Counted from the first letter of the stretch, positions 13,901 through 24,770 are shown. The stretch is 64,000 nt of DNA from Rhinopomastus cyanomelas (GCA_013400115.1 VXBP01003685.1:132638-196637), one strand, 5' to 3'. Notes: a model not told the origin generated them from the letters alone. A program made the numbers and translations.

Positions 13901-14784
13901 GGGCGTGTGGGTGGCGTTGCTGCCGATGTGTCATTCTGCTTCCTGGGGGGGTTTTTCAAGTCTTCTCTTATCGATGCTTTTTAGCTGAGGTTCTGCCACC
14001 CTTTGGTGCTCGGTTGGTGGTTCTCTGCTTGGGCTTGATGACCCTTGTACCTTCAGCAGCCCAGTCTTGATCGCTCTGTTTGCTCTAGAAAGCTGCTGAC
14101 CCCTGGGGCAGTTCAGAGTCCCGACAAACACCTTTTTAAAACTCATTCTGCTGGCGAAGGTACCGTCACCGTCGCTGTATCAGGAGGGCAGGATTTCCTG
14201 CAGGACCCGTAAGCATCTTCCCCCAGGGTAGTGATGACAGCTGTAACGCTCGGGGCTCCGTGCGAGTGCAGCTCAGCTGCTCAGCGCTGCCGGTCTCCTC
14301 AGCTGAGAACACAGCAAGTTGCTTCTCCAGGGTTTGAGGGTTTTGCTGCGGGTGGGGAGGTTTGAGCCTCCGTTCAGCAGCTCTTAGGGAAATCTTGCAG
14401 CGATGCAGAGCTGGAGAAGGTGCTCGAGAGGCATGTGACTCCAGGAGGACTTCCTCAGAAGGTCGTTTCTTGCCGCTGGCTTGAGCCAGAGCGCCATCAG
14501 GGGGTTGTACCTTCGTCAAGCAGATCAGAGCCCTGCCAGACGCCAGCCTTGTGTTGTGGGTCCTGTGCTCCTCTTGGGAGTCTGTCTCTCTTCCGCTGCA
14601 AAGTCTCCTTTGGAAAGGAGGTGGAGGAAGCAGAGCTCTCGTGTGGACAAACCAGCTTGTGAATGTGAAAACTGTTTCTGAAGCCGTTGGTTTGGTCAAA
14701 CAGTTCTCATTCTCTCGTGTTCCAGGGGGAAAACCAGACGACATCACCGTCCTGCTTTCTATCGTAGCCGAGTACACAGACTGA
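4779..14784 (+). CDS. PPTC7: PPTC7, PP2C-type protein phosphatase (exons 2-6; exon 1 outside window)
   Basis: This gene encodes a metal-dependent Ser/Thr phosphatase of the PPM/PP2C family that works on mitochondrial proteins and restrains mitophagy receptors (known for the mammalian protein). The coding parts join at 4779-4958, 9062-9260, 11708-11831, 13460-13589 and 14726-14784, all with AG/GT borders and matching phases, and give 230 residues plus a TGA stop. The mammalian protein has about 304 residues, so roughly 74 N-terminal residues are missing to the left. Visible PP2C signatures are GVADGVGGW (metal-binding Asp), NLGDSGF, TATDGLFDN and KPDDITVLLS. Identity to the mammalian protein is very high and the frame is intact. 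CR1 fragments sit in every intron except the last. A very long 3'UTR follows. Confidence 0.96.
5440..5766 (+). mobile_element. CR1 3' end with tandemly repeated terminus
   Basis: The terminal roughly 75 bases (ggggatcctgctgtggcagg through ccaatccctaatg) are present three times head to tail, starting near 5544, 5617 and 5692. Confidence 0.85.
5780..5925 (+). mobile_element. CR1 LINE fragment
   Basis: A short 3' end immediately after the previous copy, retaining the ggagactcc/agg core and the ccttccaacccctaacgttc end. Confidence 0.85.
6170..6390. promoter_or_regulatory. CpG cluster in PPTC7 intron 2 with AP-1/MARE-like site
   Basis: About 150 bases are dense in CpG against a CpG-poor intron. 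They contain TGCTGAGTCA (6315-6324, an AP-1/small-Maf type site) and an everted TGACCT-N4-AGGTCT pair (6286-6301, nuclear-receptor-like half-sites). An enhancer role is inferred from these motifs only. Confidence 0.35.
7071..7560 (-). mobile_element. CR1 LINE fragment
   Basis: A long antisense copy, from tcacagaatcactctggttg to a ggtgcccaaaactgg segment. A short CR1-derived reading frame (VLEWAQRRATKLVKGLENKS) is still readable on the minus strand. Confidence 0.88.
8125..8932 (+). mobile_element. CR1 fragments, nested/compound
   Basis: At least three sense-strand pieces of different subfamilies abut at roughly 8125-8545, 8553-8745 and 8760-8932. The first ends in the octamer-like tail gattctatgattct. 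Confidence 0.85.
9062..9260 (+). CDS. PPTC7: PPTC7 exon 3
   Basis: It begins after tgatttcag and ends before GTGAGAC. It encodes SSTACIVVLDRTSHRLHTAN, then NLGDSGFLVVRGGEVVHRS and the segment ending VVLSD. The split serine codon at the end (AG) is completed by the first C of the next exon. Confidence 0.95.
10015..10245 (+). mobile_element. CR1 LINE fragment
   Basis: A 3' end ending ccaatccctaatgatcctat, 5'-truncated. Confidence 0.88.
10763..11205 (-). mobile_element. CR1 LINE fragment
   Basis: An antisense copy from aatcacagaacgttaggggt to a gctctctccagcagagag segment. It is close to the copy at 47,297 in its accatgaacaaggtccttct variant. Confidence 0.88.
11708..11831 (+). CDS. PPTC7: PPTC7 exon 4
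   Basis: It begins after ctccgcag and ends before GTAAGCG. It encodes PDAADSTSFDVQLGD followed by ILTATDGLFDNMPDYM and LQELKKLK. The TDGLFDN motif carries a metal-binding aspartate of the PP2C active site. Confidence 0.95.
12090..12385 (+). mobile_element. CR1 LINE fragment
   Basis: A sense copy with gggagggtcagactggacat and a gattctgtgattctatg tail. Confidence 0.87.
12965..13230 (+). mobile_element. CR1 3' end with duplicated terminus
   Basis: The terminal segment occurs twice (starting near 13,064 and 13,140), then a ttctgtgatac tail. Confidence 0.85.
13460..13589 (+). CDS. PPTC7: PPTC7 exon 5
   Basis: It begins after ttcacgcag and ends before GTAAGATG. It encodes NSNYESIQQTARSIAEQAHE through FACDNGLNVR, ending with the first base of a Gly codon. 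One likely substitution against mammals is visible (DPTYMSPF where mammals have DPNYMSPF). Confidence 0.95.
14726..14784 (+). CDS. PPTC7: PPTC7 exon 6 with stop codon
   Basis: It begins after gtgttccag. It encodes GGKPDDITVLLSIVAEYTD and stops at TGA 14782-14784. The KPDD pair is the final metal-binding element of the PP2C fold. Confidence 0.95.
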
Positions 14785-17700
14785 CGGGCCCGAGTGTCGG
14801 CTGCTGTCCCCAGCTCCCAGCGTCGTGCGCGGCGTCCTGCTGGCAGGATTGTTTCCTTCCTTCGCAGCCCATCTCAGCGGCCAGCGCTCGAGCTCGTGGC
14901 CTGTCCCGAGACACACTGAGGTCCATGTGAAGAACCACTCTCGTAGAAACACTGGTCTTTGTCTGCCGGCAAGAGATGAAGAAGCCCGAGGCCTGAAGCA
15001 TGTCTTTCAGAGCTTCGGCGTCGTCCGTACGGGACGGGGAGGATCAGCCCCACGTCGTCCCTGCCTTTGAGACGCGACTGACTTTCAGAGGAGTAGAATT
15101 GGTTTATCAACTTTGCAGCTAGATGCAGTAGATCCGAGCTCTCCCCGAGGGCGCTGGTACCCCCTTTGCTAGAAGACGTTCACTGTTCCCTCGCGGGGTT
15201 TGTTGCCCGACACAGGATCATCCGCGTAGTCTTGTCCCGGTGATTAGCTGAGGTTTCCCATGTTCCGAAGCTCCGGTTTTCAGGAGGTTTCTGAACTGCT
15301 GTAACCGTTCTGCTCTTGCCATACGTGGTGTCAGCCTTAGGAGCCTTTTTCGTTCGTTCCCTCGTGCGGAATTTCAGCGACAGGAAGAAAAACCAACCGA
15401 CAAACCGCCGCCACACTTCGCTCGAGTTCTGTGGATGCACAATGTGTGTTGTGATTTCAGGTGCTTAACTGTGATCTTGGAAACTCTGCAGATCGTTCGT
15501 CCACGACAGGCCTGGTATCTGGATCTTCTGGCTGTGGAGAATTATTCTTGTTCGTGTTTAAAAGGTAGAAAAAAACCAACCACAAAAGTTGTCGCTTGCT
15601 CTTGAGAAGCCAAAGTTGAGGCCCCGGGTTGAACCCGTCTTGACGCCGTGGAGACTGGAGCGCCCGGCGGCTTCGCTCTCCGGGTAAGGAGTTCTGTTGT
15701 CAGTGAATCTCGTTGGTTGCTCGGGTCAGGATGGACAACGCCGCTGCCCCGGCTCGAGTCCTTTCGGCCTCTCCACCTCTTTGCTTCCGCCGGGGCAGCA
15801 GCAAACCCGGGCGCAAACGACTAACCAGTGCAAAAAAAAAAACCCACCCTGTACATTTCAGCCTCTCAGAGTCTGGGGTCTTTTGAGGGCGTTTTGGAAC
15901 GAACCTTAACGATGTTTACAGTTACCTAACAGCCACTTCTGCAATAGTCCTTTCCCTTCCCGACGAGCTTTTCGCTCCTTCGCCCTTCCCTTCCCGCAAA
16001 GCTCCTTTCGAGTCGTTCTCCTTTCTCCTCGACGTTCAGACAGAAGCCGATCGCTGTAAAGATGAGCTAGGTGACCGACAGAGAAATAGATCTATTTTTG
16101 GGGTCAGTTTTTCGTTACCTTTTTCACTGGTGGAAGAGTCTCATCGACACAAACTTCAAGCCATGGGTTTCTCCAGAGAGATCTCTCCAGGTGTTTCTCT
16201 AAACCAGCCAGCCAAGCAGGCAGTCGGGTCACGCTGCTGTCCAGCTGAGCGCAGTTCAACCCGAGAGCGGTGGCAGCTCTCCCTCCGGAAACGGAGACAT
16301 TCGCTGGGGGGGGAGGTTTTTATTTCCCCGCTGCCGGGTTCGTTTAGGAAAAACTGTTGGAAGTTGGAGGTTACCTCAAACTCGTCTCAAACGACAAACG
16401 TGGTTTGTTTTTGTTGTTTGATTTCTGTGGATTCGTACTGTATATTTTGCGTCGCTTTGTCAAGCTTCTTTTATTTAAGGCCGTCGCGCATGTACCGTGT
16501 ACATGGCGCTCGGCTCGATTTCCAGGCGTCGCGCTCGCTGCAGGCTTTTCGTTGCGAACAAGTGACGCAGCCGGAAGCTCGTCCGATTCCAAGTCGATCC
16601 GCTTGCCCCGCGATCGGCGCGGTGTTCGCGATCCGTCGTAAGGTCACCGTTGTAATTACTCGTCAAAATGCCTTAACTACCCCGACTTGACCAAAATGCT
16701 CCCTTTTTGGTGAGGGGACGGGGGAGGATTCCCTTCGGAACGCGCCCGCGAGTCGCCCAGCGATGAGCGAGCAGGGAGCGGAGGGTATCTTTGCACAAAC
16801 TCTCGGCCCCGGCCGCTTCTCGAGGCTGACGGAGCCGTCCCCGGCTGTCGTGAGCAGGAATGTATCGGCGCTGCCGTCACAGGGCTTTGCGTCCGGCGCT
16901 GGGGAGAGGGGCCCTTCCCTCTCAACCCCGCGTGTCTTTGTTTTCGTCTCCGGTGTCTCCTGTGGCGCTTCTCCCGTGTAGAGCAGATTGGATCAACGAT
17001 TCTCCCCCTTCGAGCGATGCCCCACTGTGCCGTGCTCTGAGCCCCCCGCGCTCGTCCCTCCCCTGATCCCCGCGTTAGATCGGGCCGAGGCGCCGGCCGC
17101 TCTGCCACCTCACGCTCCCCTCGCAGCCGCTCTCAAGCCGAGCAGTAGCTACGAAGCCGTCGGCCTCGTGTCGCGCCATGATTTTAGGATTTGTTGTTTT
17201 CTTTCCTTTGGGACAAAGAACAAACCTGGATTTTTAATTTACAAATCATGAGTTTTATTCCCTCACCAGAAACACCAAAGACCAGTGAAGCTTGTTAGAG
17301 CTTTTCCATCTGTTTATAGAGCAATACTGTACTATAAAGAATCGATATTTTTATCACTCGCTCGATTGTTTTTGGGGTTGTTTTGGTTGTTTTTTGTTCT
17401 CGCTCTTGGTTTTGTTCTCTGCTGTTGTTTTTTTTTTTTTGAAGACGTGCACTCGGAACATATCGAACCTGATTTCTTCCTACGAACTTAAGCTGTCTGC
17501 GCACAAGCAACTCGAGTACTTTGGGCAAGGAAGCGGCGGGGCCCACGACTGTTTTCAGTTGGTTGAAGCGGTGACTTGGTGGTTGTGGCTGTGCCCCAGA
17601 GGGTTGTACTGGGGTGTTTCCGTGTGTGAGTGCTCTGCTGCCGCAGGGGCTCTCCCCGGCGCTTCGGGAGCAGCCGCCTGAAGGGAAGAGTTTTCGCGCC

Positions 17701-18245
17701 GGTAACATCCCGGGGCTGGTGGAGCTGGGATGACTGGGGAGGTGGCTGCAGCAGGGTGAGGATGTGGCGAGTTGGAAAGGCTCTGTGGTTCCTCGTGGTG
17801 TTTAGGGCTCTCTGGGAGACCCGTGCGTTCCGGGTTCCCTCCAAAGGTACTTTCTTTGTTTATGAAGAAGATATGGCCAGAAAAAAAACCAAACCCAACT
17901 CCTGGGACCAGACAGGTGTGGCCAAGGCAGGGAGAGGGGAAGGTGCGGCGGAGGCCCCATCTCCTGGTAACAGGACGTCCTTTCTCCGGGGAGAAACAGC
18001 CCGTGTGTGTGGTAGAAACTGAGGCGGGGGGGAGGTGGTTCCTTACGGAGGGAGCGGAAATCACGCGGCAAACCCCGGTCCGTGTGTAGTGAGGACGCTG
18101 TTTCGTTGTTGTCAGACTATCATCGGCGCTTACGAAGAGGCAATTATGTGAATTTCATGTCTGAGGTATAACTTATGCAGGAATAGTTCTGTAAATACAT
18201 TTAAATGAATTGTAAAGATATTTAATAAATATAGTATTTATACTA
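14785..18245 (+). other. PPTC7: PPTC7 3'UTR, CpG-rich
   Basis: About 3.4 kb follow the stop without any CR1 insertion, in contrast to the flanking sequence, and end just past an AATAAA. CpG dinucleotides are unusually frequent, most densely at about 16,480-17,180. A-rich and T-rich tracts (15,830, 17,430) are present. Several short reading frames occur, but none resembles a known protein. The extent is inferred from the poly(A) signal and the repeat-free boundary; transcript data would fix it. Confidence 0.75.
18190..18229 (+). terminator. PPTC7: PPTC7 poly(A) signal with Pumilio-type element
   Basis: AATAAA lies at 18224-18229 inside an AT-rich tail. A perfect Pumilio recognition octamer, TGTAAATA, lies 27 bases before it (18190-18197). 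Cleavage is expected around 18,240-18,250, just before CR1 sequence starts. Confidence 0.7.
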
Positions 18246-18285
18246 AAACCTGGCCGCTCGCTCGGGGTGTTTTTGAAGGTGACTG

Positions 18286-18925
18286 CCACAGCTGACAGCC
18301 GGGATGGCCAGGAGCCAGCAGTGGGCCCTGGTGGCCGAGAAGGCCAATGGCATCCTGGGGTGGATCAGAAAGGGGATGGTTAGCAGATGGAGAGAGGTTC
18401 TCCTCCCCCTCTGCTCGGCCCTGGGGAGACCACAGCTGGAATCTTGTGTCCAGTGCTGGGCCCCTCAGTTCCAGAAGGACACAGAGCTGCTGGAGAGAGT
18501 CCAGTGCAGAGCCACAGGGGTGCTGGAGGGAGGGGAGCATCTTCCTGCTGAGGGAGCTGGTTCTCCTGAGCTTGGAAAAAAGGAGCCTGAGGGATGACCC
18601 CATGGATGTTGATCAGTCTGGAAAGGGTGGGTGTCAGGAGGATGGAGCCAGGTTCTCCTCAGGGGCACCCAGGGATAGGACATGGAGCAGTGGGTGTGAG
18701 CTGGAACAGAGAAGATTCTATCTCAATATGAGAAGGAACTTCTTCCCAATGAGGATGACAGAGGACTTGAAGGTGCTGCCCAGGGGGTTGTGGAGCCTCC
18801 TTCTCTGGAGACATTTCAAACCTGCCTGGGCTGTTCCTGTGTGACTGGATCTAGGGGATCGTGCTGTGTTGGGGGGATTGGCCTGGATGATCTTTCACGG
18901 TCCCTTCCAACCCCTAATGTTCCAG
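18286..18925 (+). mobile_element. CR1 LINE, longer copy
   Basis: About 640 bases, including the upstream ggccaggagccagcagtgggc segment. It lies directly after the PPTC7 transcript end. Confidence 0.88.
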
Positions 18926-20012
18926 ACCTCTCAGTTCATGGGGTGATGTTGGTGCTCAGGGTGCTGGGCTCTCACTCAGACCTTCCCTCAACATCCTCAA
19001 GCCCACGTCTGACACTACAAACCTCACCAGTGGCTCCCACAGACAGAGCAACAATCTGTTAGTTAATTAAAGGCTGTAAATGTCACTGTTTTATCCCAGT
19101 GACTTCAGAAACAGCAAATTGTCACTGGCTTGTGGTCGGGCAGGCTAGGGGGAGGAAGAAGAATAACACGAATCTGAAACAGAAACCCTTTCAACTGCTG
19201 AAATTACTTTTTAAACTCATTTCTGTGACTATTTGGTGTTTCGGGGAAACTTTCCACTGTAGCAGCGCCAGCAGTTCGACAGCCTTGATGTTGGGCTGTG
19301 CCAGAGCTGTCTGTTGTCCCAAGAGCGGTTTAACTGGCCTGCAGTGGGATTAAGTTGTGGGGAGGTGACTCCTGCAGACCCCTGTGGGCTTCACTAGAGA
19401 ACAGGGGAGGTCTGCGTGTTGCCCCACTCAGTGTCACTAGCAGTTGCAGCTGAGGCTGGCGTGGGTTAGGCCGGGAGCTTCGTGGACTTCAAAGTCAGTC
19501 TACAGTGTTCACTGGCTTCCACCAGTGTCCCCACTGTTGCCGCAGTGGTGGTCCGTGGCCATGAAGCCGGTTCCGTTGGAGCAGGACTGAACATCCACAT
19601 GCAGCAGGGTCCAGGTAACCGACCGCGATTCTCTTACCTTTACATAGCAGCTCTCTGTGGCCTCTCCTCCCTGCTGGTCCTCAGCCCAGGTGGCTACTGC
19701 CCTGCCTGGCCCGAGGCTCTTAGCGGCTGTGCGAGCACCTCGGAGCCATCTCTTCGTTCAGGGCCCTTCCATCCCACTGTGGCTGTTTGGAAGAAGCTGC
19801 TTCTGCGTCACAATCTATCCACAGAGGTTTCCTCAGCTTCATCTGCACAGCTGGGACAGAGGGAGTCAGGTTAGTAACTGCCTTCCACGTGGTTTGTTTG
19901 AACATCTGTATTTTCAGTTGAGAAAAAGCATTAAGGCTTTAGGACAGAGTCTCAAGTGCCACCTTCCCTTCCCCTCTACTGGCAAGAGAAGCCCGTGTGG
20001 ATCCACCGTTAC
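18926..20012. other. Intergenic, possible 3' remnant of RAD9B relic
   Basis: Unique sequence without a supported exon. The last RAD9B exons would be expected here on the minus strand, but no convincing match to the conserved C-terminal tail is visible. Confidence 0.5.
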
Positions 20013-20131
20013 CTCTCCTGCCACTGCGGTTCACGGGGAGCCTGCAGTGAAGCCACCTCCTCCACCTCACGCAAGGTAGCCAAAACAACTCTGGCTTCCA
20101 GTGCCACGTCCTCGACGCTGAGAGCCATCGG
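20013..20131 (-). pseudogene. RAD9B: RAD9B relic, last recognisable exon
   Basis: The acceptor is catttag and the donor GAGAG before GTAACGG. It reads PMALSVEDVALEARVVLATL, then REVEE, against [20 protein letters not shown], then ADEQS in RAD9B. Confidence 0.75.
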
Positions 20132-20209
20132 CTAAATGCAAATATTGAGAGGCTCTAACCCGTGAAACGACTTGGGCAGGAGCTGCAGCAGGTGGGTTCC
20201 AAACCCTAC

Positions 20210-20265
20210 TTCTCAGATCTGTCAAAATGAATCGAGATGAAAGCTGCTGAAAATGCCAGGAGCCC
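20210..20265 (-). pseudogene. RAD9B: RAD9B relic, GLLAFS exon
   Basis: The acceptor is cttttcag. It reads GLLAFSAAFISIHFDRSEK, then TAG, against GILTFSEATHAPISIYFD in mammals. A possible donor (GAA before GTAGGG) leaves a phase that does not match the next segment. Confidence 0.75.
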
Positions 20266-20479
20266 CTGAAAAGAAGGGGTGAGGGGGCAAGTGCTGGTCA
20301 GAATCCAGAGGATGGGTATTAAAACCCAGATCAGTATCAGTGCACGTTTATCCCAGCTGCTCTTCAGTGGCAAAAAGAGGGTGAGGATCTGCTGCTTCCA
20401 GGACACTTCCCTTGACTTCCCTGCCTGGTGTTTGCTGAAGCAGCTTCTGTTTTATAACTGAGACAGAGTCTCGCTTTAC

Positions 20480-20555
20480 CGTCAGCTCTTTAAGGCAAAA
20501 GGCCACTTCAGAATCGACTCCAGCTTGGAGTGAGCATCATCTTCAACAAACCTGC
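20480..20555 (-). pseudogene. RAD9B: RAD9B relic, frameshifted exon
   Basis: The acceptor is ccttcag and the donor ACG before GTAAAGC. The first part reads FVEDDAH in one frame. The second reads QAGVDSEVAFCLKELT in another, matching FFQIGMDTEITFCFKELK of RAD9B. The interval is 7 nt shorter than the mammalian one, which breaks the frame. Continuing the first frame reaches TGA. Confidence 0.75.
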
Positions 20556-20892
20556 CTGAAGGAGTAACAAGGGCTCAAACAGAGTCAAGTCTGAATCAAC
20601 TCTGCTTATAGCCACGAGGTTTTCACATCAGCATCATCTGAGCAAGTGATTGTAGTAGTGAGTAGCACTCATCACTGTTGAAGTTATCAAAACTCTTCTC
20701 ATAATCAAGTGAAATAACCTAATGACTTATAGGGTTGAGTAGGTTAAGTAGATTTGCAGTGTAAAGTGGAGATTTAGTGGCTTCAGCAAGGCTCCAGCAC
20801 ACGTGTGAAGCCCCTGAGCAAAACTCCTCAGCGCTGCAGACATATCACACCACCTACTAACACTTTGTGCGAACCACAACAGCTCTGGGCAG

Positions 20893-21478
20893 AAGGTGAG
20901 ACCTCAGCTGGAGCGTTGTGTCCAGTTCAGGAGCCCCCAGCACGAGAAGGATGTGGACAGACTGGAGCACGTCCGGAGAAGGCCACTGCAATGATCAGGG
21001 GAACGGAGCAGCTCTCGTATGAGGACAGGCTGAGGGAGCTGGGGCTGTTCAGCCTGGAGAAAAGAAGGCTCCAGGAGACCTTCTTTTGACCTTCCAGGAC
21101 CTGAACGGGCCTCCATGAAGGCAGGGGATGGTTTATACAGACATGACAAGTAGATTCAAGCTGGGAAAGGAGAGATTTAGGCTGGATATTAGAAACCAGT
21201 TCTTCAGTCTATGTGACTTGGTCTAGGTGGTCCTGCTGTGGCAGGGGGATTGGACTAGATGATATTTCAAGGTCCCTTCCAATCCCTAAGTGAGGGTGGT
21301 TGGTGGCTGGAATGGGCTGCCTGGGGAGGTGGTGGGAGCCCCATCCGTGGAGTCATTTCAGGTCAGGCTTGATGAGGCTCTGAGAAGCCTGACCTAGGTA
21401 GAGTTGTCCCTGTGTAGAGAGGCTGGACTAGATGACCTCCAGAGGTCCCTTCCAGCCTAGAACATTCTATGATTCTAA
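20893..21478 (+). mobile_element. CR1 LINE fragments (two subfamilies)
   Basis: A gagctggggctgttcagcct copy is followed by a piece ending tagaacattctatgattct. A tcccttccaatccctaagtg 3' end is inserted near 21,215-21,290. Confidence 0.83.
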
Positions 21479-22261
21479 GGTGCTGCTGCTTCAGAGAGTT
21501 AAACTCCCACGTAGAAAACCCCACTGTGGCCTCAGCGCCGTCCCCACTCCTGTGCTCGAGGTCCCCACCCCTGTGCTTGAGGCCATCATCTTTTTCCAGG
21601 TGGTTATCCCCTGCTTTGCTCCTCAGGATGGAAAACATCCCTTCCTCACATGAAAAGCTGGAGCAAAACACAATTAAATCTTCACAATGAGGCTGAGTCA
21701 CCCCCGAGAATCTCACTTGTTAAATTGCTCTTTCTGAAACATGAAATTAGCTCCTTCCTGCTCTGCTGCGCGTTGCTCTCTCGCAGCGCACTAATTACCT
21801 CGGCTCCAGCCGCCAGCGAGCTGCAGAATTCATCTCCATCAGTTGCTCAGGCTGGTGTCTGCCACCAGGAGCAGGAAAATGCTGCTTAACCCCCACTTTT
21901 TTAACTGATCTTAACACCAGAGGGGTGGCACCATGACTTAAAATCTCTCTGCAGATGTCCTCCCTTCTCAAAACCCTCCTCCAGCCATAAAGAAGATTCT
22001 CTGTTTGCAGTGCCACAGTGTCTGGTCCTTTTGTCCACCTGTTTTTCAAGTCCCAGAGCGGTTCCTGTTTCTTTACTGGGGTCATCCTTGGTGTAGCTCT
22101 TGAAGGAGGCTCTCACCAGAGTGACCACTAAGGTTATTTCTTCTTGACTGGTTGGAAAGTGAATCCCGGTATCGGCCAGCAGCCTGGGGATGGAACTGAG
22201 CGTTAAAACCCTGGCGCTGCCGCAGCTGAGGAGCTAAGGGTTTGCTGAGTCTCCTGACTAG

Positions 22262-22640
22262 AGCAAAGAACTTCTTCCTAAGATCTGATCTAAACCTCCC
22301 CTGAGCAACTTGAGGCCATTTCCCCTCATCCTATCATTTGGGAGGAGAGAGCAGCACCAGCCTTGCTACAACCTCCTTTGAGGTGGCTGTAGACAGCAAG
22401 AAGGTCTCCTCTCAGCCTCCTCTTCTCCAGACTAAACAACCCCAGTTCCCTCAGCTGCTCTCCACAGGCTCCATTCTCCAGCCCTCTCCTCAGCCTCGTT
22501 GCCCTTCTCTGGTCCCACTCCAGCCCCTCAATGTCCACCTGACCCTGTGATGCCCACAACTGGACCCAGTACTCAAGGTACAGTTTCATGAGCGCAGAGC
22601 ACAGAGGCACCATCACCCCCCTTACTCCTGCTAGTTACCC
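22262..22640 (-). mobile_element. CR1 LINE fragment
   Basis: An antisense copy with gaacttcttcctaagatctg and gtggctgtagacagcaagaa. It lacks the extreme 3' end. Confidence 0.83.
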
Positions 22641-22844
22641 CGTTCCTGATCCAGGCCAGGATGCTTCAGGAACGTGCTGCTTGGGGCTGTGCCCTGCTCA
22701 CACTCTGATTACGTTGATGACTCTGACATCAGTGTTTTCAGGAAACATTCCTTACCTGGAGTGAACTTTAAGCACGTTGGGACACAGGCGCTTGGCAAAA
22801 ACAGCCTGCGGTGGGTTGCACTCCTGGAACTGCCCCTAAGTATC

Positions 22845-23083
22845 ACAGAACATCAGGGCTTGGAAGGGACCTCGAAAGATCATCCCTGCCACAGCAGGAT
22901 CACCCAGACCAAGTCACACAGGAACACAGCCAGGCGGGTCTTAAACTTCTCCAGTGAAGGAGACTCCACAACCTCCTTGGGCAGCCCCTGCCAGGGCTCT
23001 GTCACCCTCACTGGGAAGAAGTTCCTTCTCAGATTGATGTGGAACCTCCTGTGTTCCAGCTCACACCCATTGCCCCATGTCCN
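22845..23083 (-). mobile_element. CR1 LINE fragment ending at a single N
   Basis: It starts tatcacagaacatcagggct and is cut abruptly at the N at 23083, in the middle of the conserved ccccttgtcctatc segment. Confidence 0.85.
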
Positions 23084-23616
23084 CAGAGCTCAGCTCGGGG
23101 AGGTGCAACTTGTGATGTAATTAAACATGAACATGCCCTCCTAGAGAATCACTCCAAAGCCCTTGAGCCTCCCCCTGTAATTTCAGGTGGAAACTGGGCC
23201 AGTTTGCTGCTGGCAAAGGTGTGGGTAGCAATCAATTACACTGTACCTTAACAATCAGCTTAACTGTGTGTCCCTCTGGCACGGCCGAGGTGCAGCTGTC
23301 CCGCTGTAGCGTTGAAGAAACTTAGAGGAGAAGAAGACACCTGCGTACACTGACCTCGACGAATTCACTGGCCTCAAGGCAAGCTGGAAAGGTAAGTCAG
23401 ATGATTTATTAACCCAGAACTCTTTAATATTGAACTTTCAGCAGGTTGAGTCCCACATCTAAGCCACAAGCACTTTAAATATTCACATCTCAGAGATGTG
23501 TGGTGCACAGCATTGGATTTGGACTCAGCACGGTCATTGCTGCTGGTCAGAAGTCACTGGAATCATCTGGGTACAGGGATCTGAGCTGTGGAGATTTAAA
23601 TTGCCCTGGAATCAAT

Positions 23617-24290
23617 CATAAAATCATAGAGTAGCCAGGGTTGGAAGGGACTTAAAGGTCACCCAGTTCCAATCTCCCTGCAGAGGCAGGGACACCTTCA
23701 CCAAAGCAGGTTACTCAGGGCCCCAGCCAACCTGACCTTCAGCACTGCCAGCGATGGGGCAGCCACAGCTGCCTTGGGCAACCTGCTCCAGCATCTCCCC
23801 ACCCTCACAGCAAAGAATTCATTCCTCATGGCCAACCTCAGTCTCCACTCTTCAAGTCTGGAACCCTTTCCCCTTGTCCTCTTGCTACCACCCCTGTCAA
23901 AAGCCCTCCCTCAGCTCTCTTGTAGCCCACTTCCTTCAGAGATTGGGGAGCTGCTTGAAGGTCACCTGGGAGCCTCCTCTTCTCCAGGCTGAACAACCCC
24001 AACTTGCTCAGCCTGTCCTCATAGGGGAGGTCCTCCAGCCCCGCTGATCATTGGAGTTGCTCTCCTCTGGACCCCTTCCAGGAGCTCTGTGTCCTTCTGA
24101 TGTTGGGGACTCCAGAACTGGACCCAGGACTTCAGGTGGGGTCTCCCCAGTGCAGAGTGGAGGGAGAGAACCCCCTCCCTCAACCAACTATCAGTGCTTC
24201 TTTTGCTGCAGCCCAGGACACGGTTGGCTTTCTGGGCTGCCAGTGCACACTGATGGTGCTTGTTAAACTCCTGGTCCACCACCCCCTACA
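23617..24290 (-). mobile_element. CR1 LINE, distinct subfamily
   Basis: It begins aaatcatagagtagccaggg and uses the gccaacctcagtctccactc variant, also seen (opposite strand) at 53,880. Confidence 0.85.
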
Positions 24291-24706
24291 ACATGAGTTA
24301 CCTGAACACTGAGCACTCAGCTTGTGCTGGAGGGGTTTGAAGGACTGAGGTTTATTCCAGAACAATCTTCCCATCCACATAATACCTTGGAGTAAGCCCT
24401 ACGAGCACCTCAAACATTATTGAGGTATAAAAAGAAATGATCTCCACATGATTTTCTAGCCTCCCAGCCAGTCAAGGGGAGCTGAACACTTTGAACTACA
24501 AAACCTCTAGAGAAAACCCTAATTTTGCTGGAAATGGTGTTTGATTAATCAGAGACAGATTAATGGCTGGTTTCTTCCTGTTGAGTCATATCAGTACAAA
24601 AACACGTTGTTTAGAGGCGGCTTCTGATGGGGTACAAAGCAGGAACCTTTTGACCCATGGCAGCAGAAGGAAAACCCTCGGTATGAATCCGGATGTTGTG
24701 GACAAG

Positions 24707-24770
24707 CTTCATCGCAGGTAACAAAGAAACCAAAGACTCCTTGGGGCACCGGAGGAACGAACCTTCCATG
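24707..24770 (-). pseudogene. RAD9B: RAD9B relic, segment around family residues 80-100
   Basis: An open stretch reads SFLRCPKESLVSLLPAMK, resembling the family pattern LHLKCKLGMKSILPIFR. Similarity then fades, and the expected KCRIFTR and QFFYRHG motifs are absent. This is weaker than the other pieces. Confidence 0.45.

Noticed and set aside
14166..14777. A 203-codon minus-strand frame opposite the last PPTC7 exon
   Set aside because: It overlaps a verified coding exon antisense and has low-complexity composition. It is a chance shadow frame.
16130..16690. A 186-codon plus-strand frame in the PPTC7 3'UTR
   Set aside because: It lacks any known motif, sits in high-CpG sequence with few stops, and starts without supporting context. 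It is treated as UTR.
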